From: SURF-32 sp964648365
GTDB taxonomy: Bacteria; Planctomycetota; Phycisphaerae; UBA1845
Assembly: GCA_964648365.1 (NCBI GenBank)
Contig: CAZYLK010000060.1
Coordinates: forward strand, 1 to 29,942
Length of the DNA: 29,942 nucleotides
Direction: 5' to 3'
Positions 1 to 7,948 of the stretch are shown piece after piece; the first letter of the stretch is position 1, and the number at the start of each line of letters is the position of its first letter. Made by a program: the position numbers and the translations under genes. Under the pieces are notes generated by a model. That model did not search any database. It was not told the origin of the DNA and worked only from the letters and a program-made list of their open reading frames with translations.

Positions 1-2
1 TC

Positions 3-1728
3 GACGGGCTGGAGCATCTCGACAAGATCATCGACATCGACCAGTCGCCGATCGGTCGCACGCCGCGCTCCAACCCGGCAACGTACATCAAGGTGTTCGA
101 CCTGGTTCGCGACCTGTACACGAAAGTGCCGGATGCGAAGGTGCGGGGCTACAAGCCGGGGCGGTTCAGCTTCAACGTGCCGGCCGGCGGGTCCGGGGGG
201 GGGCGGTGCGAGGCGTGCGAGGGGAACGGCTCCACCCGGATGGACATGGATTTTCTGGCCGACGTGTGGGTCACCTGTCCGATCTGCGACGGGCACCGGT
301 TCAATCGCGAGACGTTGCAAATCCTGTTCAAGCACAAGTCCATCGCCGAGGTGCTGGAGATGGACGTGCAGGAGGCGCTGGCGCACTTCGAGGCGGTGCC
401 GAAGATCGCGGCCATGCTTCAGACGCTGCACGACGTAGGGCTGGACTATGTGAAGCTGGGCCAGCCGTCGCCGACGCTGTCCGGCGGGGAGGCGCAGCGG
501 ATCAAGCTGGCCCGCGAACTGGTCAAGCGGGCGACCGGGCGGACGCTGTACGTGCTCGACGAGCCGACCACGGGGCTGCACTTCGAGGACATCAAAAAGC
601 TGCTGGAGGTTTTGCAACGACTCGTAGACGCGGGCAACAGCGTGCTGGTCGTCGAGCATAACCTCGACGTCATCAAAACGGCCGACTGGGTGATCGACCT
701 GGGTCCGGAAGGCGGCGTCGGGGGGGGGCGGATCGTGGCCCAGGGGACGCCGGAGAAGATTGCGGCGTCGAAGAAGAGCTACACCGGGGAAGTGCTGCGG
801 CATGCGCTGGGGATGGAGGCGTGGCCGCCAGCGGACGCGCGGCCGGCGGCAGCGCAAGGGAGCGGCGCAGAGGGTGTGAAGAGTGAGAAGGGTGAGAAGG
901 GTCGGACCGGCGTGAAAGGTCGGCCGGGTGCGGCGGGCGCGACGACAGCGGGCGAGGTACTCGGATCGCGCAGCGGGGGTGGCTATGGCATTGCGGCTGC
1001 CAGCGGCACCCGGCGGAACGTCGTGCGCGTTGTCGGTGCTCGCCAGCACAACCTGAAGGACATCACCGTCGAGGTGCCGCGCGAGAAGATGACCGTCGTA
1101 TCGGGAGTCTCCGGTAGCGGCAAGAGCAGCTTCGCCATCGACACGATCTACACCGAGGGGCAGCGGAGGTACGTCGAGTCGCTCAGTGCGTATGCCCGGC
1201 AGTTTGTGGGGCAGTTGCAAAAGCCGAACGTCGAGCACATCGAGGGGCTGTCGCCGGCGATCTGCATCGAGCAGAAGGCGGCCGGTCGCTCACCGCGGTC
1301 GACGGTCGGCACGGTCACTGAGATTTACGATTACATCCGCGTGCTCTGGGCGCGATTGGGGCAGGCGTATTGCCCGAAGTGCCAGGTGCCGATCGGCACG
1401 CAGACCAGCGACGAGATCGTCGAAAAGCTGCTGGAACTCGGCGAGGGCACGCGGGTCGTGCTGATGGCGCCGGCCGTGCGGCTGGGGCAGGAGACATTTG
1501 CGGCCATGTTCGCCCGGACCCGAGCCGGCGGATACACCCGCGTCCGCATCGACGGGCAGGTTTACTCGCTCGACGAACTGCCCGACGTTGACCACAAGAC
1601 CGACCATCGCATCGAATGGGTCATCGATCGCGTCATCATCCGCAAGTCGCAGGCGTCGCGCCTGGCGGACAGCGTCGAGCATGCACTGACGCTCGGCGAC
1701 GGTGTGATGATCGCGCAGATTGCGGAGG
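3..1728 (+). CDS. uvrA: Tandem UvrA excinuclease subunit, segment A: module 1 ABC-II and start of module 2
   Basis: UvrA is the damage-recognition ATPase of nucleotide excision repair; it loads UvrB on lesions. The reading frame is open from the first base, so the 5' part, including the module 1 ABC-II Walker A, lies outside the window. Visible parts are: the ABC-II region just after Walker A (DQSPIGRTPRS, 42-75); the CxxC...CxxC zinc module (CEAC at about 213, CPIC at about 276); the signature LSGGEAQRIKL (about 478-510); Walker B LDEPTTGLH (about 556-582); and VEHN. A Gly/Lys-rich linker (about 830-1010) follows. A second UvrA then begins: GARQHNLKDI, Walker A GVSGSGKSS (about 1108-1134), YARQFVGQL and CPKC (about 1372). 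Segment A ends in the assembly gap. The frame differs across the gap only because the gap length is nominal. The family call is very secure; the fusion is read directly from the continuous frame. Confidence 0.95.
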
Positions 1729-1828
1729 NNNNNNNNNNNNNNNNNNNNNNNNNNNNNNNNNNNNNNNNNNNNNNNNNNNNNNNNNNNNNNNNNNNNNNNN
1801 NNNNNNNNNNNNNNNNNNNNNNNNNNNN
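1729..1828. other. Assembly gap of 100 N inside uvrA module 2
   Basis: The stretch is 100 unknown bases. It replaces the part of UvrA module 2 between the first CxxC region and the GLG that follows zinc finger 1. Because 100 N is a standard placeholder, the true length and the frame relation of the two sides cannot be read from the window. Confidence 0.99.
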
Positions 1829-4425
1829 GGGCTGGGCGTTCAACTCGGCGCGAGTCCGGCGGCGATCGTGGTACATCCGACGCGGTCGATTCTGGGCGGG
1901 GCGATCGCAGGATGGGACCAACTCGATCCAGGCAATCCGCTGTATGCGATCGTCACCGCGGTGGCGAATCACATCGGGTGCGACCCTGACGATCCGTGGA
2001 ACACGCTGAGCGAGTCGCATCGGCAGGCGCTTTTGCATGGCACGGGGGGGGCTTGGATCGACGTGCCGCCGGCTGGGTCTGATGTGTGGCACCGGTTTGT
2101 AGCCGGTGAATCCGCCGGCGCTGAAGCGTGGCACGGGCTTCCAGCCCGTGATTCCACCGGCGGGAAGCCGGTGTCACCCAAAAAAAGGGACCAGACTGCG
2201 CAAGCCGAAACGGGGTTACCAACCGGCGACTCCGCGCGGGCTGAAGCACGCGGCTCTGGGACTGATGACGTCGTTGACGGCGCGCAGGGTTGTTCTGAAG
2301 CCCGCAACTCGCACATCCCCCCCGGCACACGCGTCCGGTGGCGCGGGTTCTATCCGGCGATCAACCGGGCGACGCGGGTGAGCTGGGTGTATCGCAAGAA
2401 GCTCGAAGACCTCGTCACCGACGTCCCGTGCGAAACGTGCGCCGGCGGGCGGCTGCGGCCGGACGCGGCGGCGGTGCGGCTGCGCGGCCGGACGATCCGC
2501 GATGTCTGCAACATGCCGCTGGGTGAGGCGCTGGCGTGGTTCAATGCGCTCAAGTTCACCGGCCGCGAACGCGACATGGCGGGCGAACTGGTGCGCGAGG
2601 TTCAATCGCGGCTGAACTTCCTGGTCGATGTCGGTTTGGACTACGTCGCACTACACCGCTCGGCCCCGACGCTTTCCGGCGGGGAATCGCAGCGTATCCG
2701 GCTCGCCTCGCAACTTGGCTCGGGGCTGACCGGCGTGCTGTATGTACTCGACGAGCCGACGATCGGTCTGCACCCGCGCGACAACGGCCGGCTCATCGCC
2801 GCGTTGCACAAGCTGCGGCGCCTGGGCAATACGCTGCTGATGGTCGAGCACGACCGGGAGGTGATCGAATCCGCCGATCACGTGCTCGACTTCGGCCCCG
2901 CGGCCGGGCGCTTCGGCGGCGAAGTCACCGCGGCGGCGTCGCCGAAGCAGCTTCGCTCGAAACGCGAGTCGCTGACCGGCAAGTACCTTTCCGGGCGTGA
3001 GACCATCGCCATCCCCACGAACCGTCGGCCGGTGAGCCCGTACGTTTACGATCTTCGCCGACACGCAGATAACTCTCCCAGCGAGCCGCGGGCTTCAGCC
3101 CGCGCGGAGTCTCTTCCTGAGCCGCGGGCTTCAGCCCGCGCGGAGTCAGCGTTTGACGAAGACTCGCAAATAGAGAACGACTACGACGACGTGGATCCGA
3201 TGTTTGATCCGGATGTTGATGTTGACCCGGACCATAGGTTGGAGCTCGAATCGGATATCCGCGCTGCGCGGAAGGGCGTTTCCAATCGCAAATCCGCGCG
3301 GGCTAAAGCCCGCGGNNNNNNNNNNAAGATCGTACGCGGATCTGAGGTCGAGGCGGACGATGGTGGGAATCGCGAGCGTCGTTCCCAGCGCACGGTCGCG
3401 CGGGCTGAAGCCCGCGGCTCGGGGAAGACGCGCGGAGCCGGCGGCTGGGGGAATACGCGCGGAGATCGCGGCCCGGTGAGGACGCGCGGTGACGACCGCT
3501 CGGGAGATGCGCTCAAATGGCTCGTTATCCACGGCGCCCGCGAGAACAACCTCAAGGAGATCGACGTCGCGTTCCCGCTCGGGCGATTGACGTGCGTCAC
3601 CGGTGTTTCCGGCAGCGGCAAGAGTTCGCTGGTGACATCCATCCTCTATCCGGCACTGGCCCTGCGCATCCATCGCGCCCGCCTGACGCCCGGCGGGCAC
3701 GACCGCATTACGGGCATGGAACACATCGACAAGATCATCAACGTCGATCAGTCGCCCATCGGCGCCAGCCCGCACAGCACGCCGGTCACGTATACCGGCG
3801 TCTTCGACGCCATTCGTGAGTTGTTCGCCCGCCTGCCCGACGCCCGCGTCCGCGGCTACACGGCCGGGCGGTTCAGCTTCAATTCCCGGGGGGGGCGGTG
3901 CGAGCAGTGCGAGGGCATGGGGCGCCGCTGCATCGAGATGCACTTTCTGCCCGACGTGTGGATCGACTGCGAAGCGTGCGGCGGCACGCGGTTCGCTTCC
4001 GACACGCTCGACGTGCGCTTTCGCGGCAAGAACATCTCCGACGTGCTGAACATGTCCGTCGGCGAAGCGCGCGAGCTGTTCGAGAGCGTACCCAAGGTTC
4101 GCCGCATGTTGGACACGCTCGAAGACGTGGGGCTTGGGTACCTGCCGCTGGGCCAGCCGGCGCCGACGCTCTCCGGTGGGGAGGCGCAGCGGGTCAAGCT
4201 GGCCGCGGAACTCGGCCGGCCGCAGACGGGCAAGACGCTGTACGTGCTCGACGAGCCGACCACCGGACTGCACTTCGACGATCTGAAAAAGCTGCTCGCC
4301 GTCATTCACCGGCTGGTGGACCTGGGCAACACCTGCGTCTGCATTGAGCACAACCTCGACGTGATCAAGACGGCCGACTGGGTCATCGACCTCGGCCCCG
4401 AGGCGGGCGACGCCCGGGGGGGGGG
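1829..4425 (+). CDS. uvrA: Tandem UvrA, segment B: rest of module 2 ABC-I, repeat-rich linker, ABC-II
   Basis: This continues module 2 after the gap: GLGVQLG, then SILGGAIAGW and ALLHGTGG, which are standard positions in UvrA domain I. An insertion of about 80 residues built on palindromic repeats follows (about 2071-2330), before YPAINRATRVSW. Next come CETC, the ABC-I signature LSGGESQRIRL (about 2680-2712), LDEPTIGLHPRD and MVEHDREV. A linker (about 3020-3510) carries PRASARA repeats and an acidic DDVDPMFDPDVDVDPD stretch. ABC-II follows: HGARENNLKEI, Walker A GVSGSGKSS (about 3603-3629), zinc module CEQC/CEAC, LSGGEAQRVKL, LDEPTTGLH and IEHN. The frame runs into a ten-G tract at 4416-4425 and would end out of phase (stop at about 4504). 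The natural continuation is segment C. The linker also contains a 10-base gap (3316-3325). Confidence 0.94.
2085..2179. repeat. Palindromic repeats (family B) inside uvrA coding sequence
   Basis: Two palindromes of one pattern, GTGGCAC-stem-loop-stem-TGA, lie at 2085-2112 and 2128-2155. A third stem, ACCGGCGGGAAGCCGGTG, follows at about 2156-2175. The same motif is found five times between genes at 27174-27327. Here it is translated without a stop as part of an insertion in UvrA domain I. Confidence 0.85.
2228..2260. repeat. Palindromic repeat (family A), reverse orientation, inside uvrA
   Basis: CGCGCGGGCTGAAGCACGCG is a slightly degenerate copy of the family A palindrome. It reads as SARAEARGS in the UvrA frame. 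It ends the block of repeats inserted between GTGG and the YPAINRATRVSW segment. Confidence 0.8.
3081..3147. repeat. Two direct copies of palindromic repeat family A in the uvrA linker
   Basis: GCCGCGGGCTTCAGCCCGCG occurs twice in a row (about 3085 and 3121), each flanked by GAG and CGGAGTC. The stem is GCGGGC/GCCCGC with a TTCA loop. Each copy encodes EPRASARAES in frame. Confidence 0.92.
3293..3421. repeat. Two reverse copies of family A in the uvrA linker, flanking a 10-N gap
   Basis: CGCGCGGGCTAAAGCCCGCG (3295-3314) and CGCGCGGGCTGAAGCCCGCG (3397-3416) are family A in the opposite orientation and read as SARAKAR and ARAEARGS. The first copy abuts the 10-base N gap at 3316-3325, as expected if the repeat confused assembly. 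Confidence 0.88.
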
Positions 4426-5598
4426 CTGGTGGCGGAGTGTACGCCGGACGATCTGCCGAACGTGCGCGAGTCGCACACGGGCCGTGCCCTGGCGCCGGTG
4501 CTGAAGGCGGGTCCGTACGAAGCACGCGAAGTGTACGACCCGCAGCGGCAGGCCCGGGTCGAGGCGGAATTGCGCAAAGCACCCAAGCTCGACAGCGAAG
4601 CGCACATGCCGTGGCAGATCGACGGCGTGAAGTGGCACACGGAGGGGCAGCGGGCGCTGTCGGGCGGCAAGGAGCAGTGGGATCCGGCGTTCCTGCTGTG
4701 GTTCATCGAGCAAACAGAAAAAGGCGGCGACTTCGCGCCGAGCGACTGGAACGATCAGTCGCGCGTTGAAGTCACGGCGCGCGGGAAGGCCGACACGTGG
4801 TTCTGTCACGTTCGCACGCGTTCGAAGGAATGCCTCGACATCTCGCTGCGCGTCCCGAAAGGCACGTACGCCGAGTCGAAGCTGGCCGCGCGGCTGGCGA
4901 TCCCGACGCTGGACGAACGGAAAGACCTGCCCATCTACGGACAGTGGTCGCGGGTGCGGCTGCGTTCCTCGCGGCACGGCTGGGACGAAATCCGCCTGCA
5001 CCCGTGCGATTTCAAAGACGTGGACAAGCGCGTCTGGACGGCGTTCCTGAAAGAGGCGGCGGCCGCGTATCTGGCGAAAGTCGGCGAGCAGAAGTCCGGC
5101 CGCGAGGGCAAGCCGTGGGAAACCGACGGCCGCAAATGGCACATGTCGCAGGGCGGCGTCAGCGCGAATCAGCCGATTCAATGGACGCCGACAACGCTGG
5201 CGTCGCTGGTGGGCAGGCTGAGTGCGCTGGAGCGCGGGCTGGCGGCGAACTGGAATACCAAGGGAGCGGTGCTGATCGGCGTGGCCGACGACGCACCCTC
5301 AAAGGGCGCGGGGAAGGGCAAGCGCGGCAAAGCCGACTCTTCGACAGGCGCCCCAAGAGTCGAAGCGTCCACGGCCGCTCCGCCGATCCGAATCGTGACC
5401 TACTCCGCCAACGGCCTGCGCGTCGAGATCCGCGCGCCGCGCAACGTCCTGACGCCCGTACACATCGACCGCCTCGGCCGCAGCCCGCGAATCAAGCGGG
5501 GTACCGACGGCGACGTGGTTCAGTTCTGGATTCAGAAGATCAAGGACAACGATCCGCAGCAGTTGAAGGACGTCTGGCGGCTCTGCCGGGGTGGATAA
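4426..5598 (+). CDS. uvrA: Tandem UvrA, segment C: end of ABC-II and duplicated C-terminal extension
   Basis: LVAECTPDDLPN is the expected continuation of UvrA after GPEAGD (compare RIVAQGTPEKIA in module 1), but it sits in a different frame from segment B, past the ten-G tract. One extra G or two fewer would restore the frame. Beyond RALAPVLKAGPYE, the usual end of UvrA, there are about 350 further residues. They hold two related units. Unit 1 (about 4609-5085) begins PWQIDGVKWH and unit 2 (about 5113-5598) begins PWETDGRKWH. Each continues with a conserved WN or W, a V.T.S...L....R.P segment, and a late F/W helix region. Unit 2 is split by a Lys/Ala/Ser-rich linker (about 5290-5385). I do not recognise the domain. 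A separate gene starting at GTG 4429 is possible but unlikely, because its first residues complete UvrA. Confidence 0.85.
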   Translation: MVAECTPDDLPNVRESHTGRALAPVLKAGPYEAREVYDPQRQARVEAELRKAPKLDSEAHMPWQIDGVKWHTEGQRALSGGKEQWDPAFLLWFIEQTEKGGDFAPSDWNDQSRVEVTARGKADTWFCHVRTRSKECLDISLRVPKGTYAESKLAARLAIPTLDERKDLPIYGQWSRVRLRSSRHGWDEIRLHPCDFKDVDKRVWTAFLKEAAAAYLAKVGEQKSGREGKPWETDGRKWHMSQGGVSANQPIQWTPTTLASLVGRLSALERGLAANWNTKGAVLIGVADDAPSKGAGKGKRGKADSSTGAPRVEASTAAPPIRIVTYSANGLRVEIRAPRNVLTPVHIDRLGRSPRIKRGTDGDVVQFWIQKIKDNDPQQLKDVWRLCRGG

Positions 5599-6113
5599 GC
5601 CTCCATGCCTATCGGTGACGGAGTGAATGCGAGGGGGCACGAGTGACACAATGGCAGGGGCGCGACGAATGCCACGAATGGCACGGCTTGCAGGCGTGGC
5701 GGTGGTGGCACGGCCTCGTCTTTGAGGCCGCGGGTGGTTCATCGACGCACCGTCGTCACGAGCCTGCGACTTACGGCAATCCGATCAGCACGGTGCCGTT
5801 ACTGCTCGGTCCGGGCACAAGCTCGCCAGGTGAGATCGCAACCGGCGCCAAAACGCTGATCCGCGTCGCGACCTCCTCCGCCGTCAACACCATCCGACAT
5901 CTGTCCGGTGCCCGTTTTGACACAATCGGACAACGTGTGTGATGGCTCCGGTTACTATCTTCAGCGCGGGGTCTTTGCGGGCGCCGGGTTCGTGGTCGTC
6001 GCGCGGGGATCGGGACGCCGTTGCGGCGGCTCGCGACTGCGCGGCGCGCGCGGATTGAGATGATCGAGATTGCCTGGCGTTTCCATTTTCATCGCACCCG
6101 ACCGGAGTCGAAC
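5599..6113. other. Intergenic region between uvrA and the serine hydrolase gene
   Basis: No convincing gene is seen. The open frame at 5643-5942 has no ribosome binding site, no recognisable domain and a biased composition. A hairpin CGGCCTCGTCTTTGAGGCCG (about 5713-5732), preceded by GTGGCA, looks like another member of the family B palindromes. The last part presumably holds the promoter of the hydrolase gene. Confidence 0.6.
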
Positions 6114-7586
6114 ATGACGATCACTGTTCTGGCAGCGCTATGCTGCCTGACCCTCCCGACCGGCTCAGGCCGCGCGGCTGATACGGAGCAACTCGCCCGA
6201 CGCTACCTGGAGTTGGTTGACCAAGGGAGTGCGGCCGACTTCGAGCGATTCGTGACAAACTCGTATGTCGACGGGACTCCGAGTTCCACGGCGGCGGCGC
6301 ACTACGGCGTGGCTCGTCAGGCTCGCCCGGTTGAGAACGTCGGGACGGTCGTCGGCACGGGCGATCATGTCTGGCTTCAGTTTCAGGCGAGAGGAATCGA
6401 CGGGCCGGCGCTCTGCCAGTTTGTGACCACGCCGTCAGGGCCGATCAAGGTGGTCGAGATCAAGTGGCTTGCGCCCGTGGATCCGGGCGGGCTGGGGGCG
6501 TACCGGCCGTCGTCGACGCTCGAAGCGCTGACCCGCCAGGTGAGGGCGGATCTCGGGGTTCCCGGACTGGCGGTGGCCGTGGCCTCCGGCGCGGCGCCGA
6601 TCGAGGTGCAAGTGGCGGGACGTCGCAAGGCCGACGGCCGGACACTGATCGCAGCGTCGGACCGGTTTCACTACGGGTCCATCACCAAGTCGATGACCGC
6701 TACGATCATCGCGACGCTGATCGAAGAGGGAAAGCTCTCCTGGGACACGACGATCCAGGACATCCTGGCGTTTGACGAGTTGCGGGCTGAGTACCGCACG
6801 GTGACGGTCACACAACTCCTGTCGCATTGCGGCGGGTTGCCGGCGGATACCGGCGATCTGGTGGCGATCGCCGCGCCGTTCGAACGCGACGACGATGATC
6901 CGACCGCCGCGCGGGGGCGGTATGCCAGGGCGACGCTCTCCCGGTCGCCCGGTGGTCCGGTCGGCGCGTTTCGCTATTCGAATGCCGGCTACGTCGTGCT
7001 CGGACACATGGCTGAAGTTGTGACTGGTCGCTCCTGGGAACAGTTGCTTTCCGATCGCGTGTTCAAACCCGCAGGCATGACACAGGCAGGTGTGGGTTGG
7101 CCGCGCACCGACGAACATCCGGATCAGCCGTGGCGGCACGGGCTGGAGGGCGACCGGTTCATCCCCATCGACGACGAGCTGAAGCTCGGACCCGTATTCG
7201 GCCCTGCGGGGGATGCGCATGGGTCGATTCTCGACCTGGCTCGATACGGGCTGGCCCATCTTCGATCGCTGGACGGATCGGACGGCGCGCCGTGGCCGCC
7301 AGACGCCATTCGCCGGCTTCACCAGCCGCGCGTACCGGCAACGCCCTACGACCACGACTACGCCATGGGTTGGCGCATCGAGAATCGGTTCGGACATCGC
7401 CTGCATTGGCATTCCGGCTTCGCCGGTCAGTCCTATGCGGAAGTGTTCGTCGTACCCGAACTCGACCTGGTGATTGCCATCGGCATCAACTCACCCGTAC
7501 CGCGGGATAAGACCCATTTTCTGCAGATGCTCGAGGCGAGGATCATCGCCAACGCATCGTCGTTGGCGGAGGCGGGACTCGGGTAG
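6114..7586 (+). CDS. Secreted serine hydrolase, beta-lactamase/CubicO family
   Basis: This is a penicillin-binding-protein-fold hydrolase of 490 residues. ATG 6114 is chosen over upstream starts because GGAG lies 7 bases before it and the product then begins with a signal peptide (MTITVLAALCC...GRAADTEQ). Residues about 24-130 look like an NTF2/SnoaL-type cone domain (LARRYLELVDQG...VWLQF...VVEIKW). The catalytic domain follows, with SxxK at S189-I-T-K192, Y288-S-N290 as the second active-site motif, and H433-S-G435 in place of the KTG box. ALSHCGGLP and LGHMAEVVTG are typical family positions. It probably acts outside the cytoplasm on an ester or amide; the substrate cannot be told. It stands alone, facing the convergent gene at 7949-9490. 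Confidence 0.9.
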   Translation: MTITVLAALCCLTLPTGSGRAADTEQLARRYLELVDQGSAADFERFVTNSYVDGTPSSTAAAHYGVARQARPVENVGTVVGTGDHVWLQFQARGIDGPALCQFVTTPSGPIKVVEIKWLAPVDPGGLGAYRPSSTLEALTRQVRADLGVPGLAVAVASGAAPIEVQVAGRRKADGRTLIAASDRFHYGSITKSMTATIIATLIEEGKLSWDTTIQDILAFDELRAEYRTVTVTQLLSHCGGLPADTGDLVAIAAPFERDDDDPTAARGRYARATLSRSPGGPVGAFRYSNAGYVVLGHMAEVVTGRSWEQLLSDRVFKPAGMTQAGVGWPRTDEHPDQPWRHGLEGDRFIPIDDELKLGPVFGPAGDAHGSILDLARYGLAHLRSLDGSDGAPWPPDAIRRLHQPRVPATPYDHDYAMGWRIENRFGHRLHWHSGFAGQSYAEVFVVPELDLVIAIGINSPVPRDKTHFLQMLEARIIANASSLAEAGLG

Positions 7587-7948
7587 CCGGTCAGGAGCGT
7601 GTGGGCGAGGCGGGCTTTGGGTGGACGGGCCGTCGCACCGTCGCACCGGTCGGGGCCGCGCAGGGTGACGCCGGGCTCGCGACGGCGGCGGGCCGTCCGA
7701 GTGCTCTTGCCTGCGCGGCAGCCGGTCGATCACGCTGCTGGTTCTGATTCGAACAGGATGACCCAGCCTAACACGCTGAAAGTCTCGCCGTCGTCCACAA
7801 ACGGAAAGGGGGTAGGGGGGCGAGGGGAAGCGGAACAGTCGAACCGTTGGTGTTTCTTCCCTGACTCCCTGATTCCTCTCGTCCCGGCGACGATCGCGGC
7901 TCAGTGCGCAACACGCGCGCAACGTGGCAAGAAGTTGCGCCGCCCCCC
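7587..7948. other. Convergent intergenic region with purine/pyrimidine-rich stretch
   Basis: No gene is supported. The region holds a purine-rich stretch (7801-7835, GGGGGTAGGGGGGCGAGGGG). It also holds TCCCTGACTCCCTGATTCC (about 7859-7877), whose reverse complement resembles the GGGAGT repeats at 9776-9812. No clear terminator hairpin with a T-run was found. Confidence 0.55.

Noticed and set aside
3146..4582. Minus-strand open frame of 478 codons
   Set aside because: It is opposite uvrA, which has all ABC motifs; the minus-strand translation has no domain.
5643..5942. Plus-strand open frame of 99 codons
   Set aside because: It starts in repeat-like sequence, has no ribosome binding site and no recognisable domain.
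6435..7412. Minus-strand open frame of 325 codons
   Set aside because: It is opposite the serine hydrolase, whose catalytic motifs are intact.
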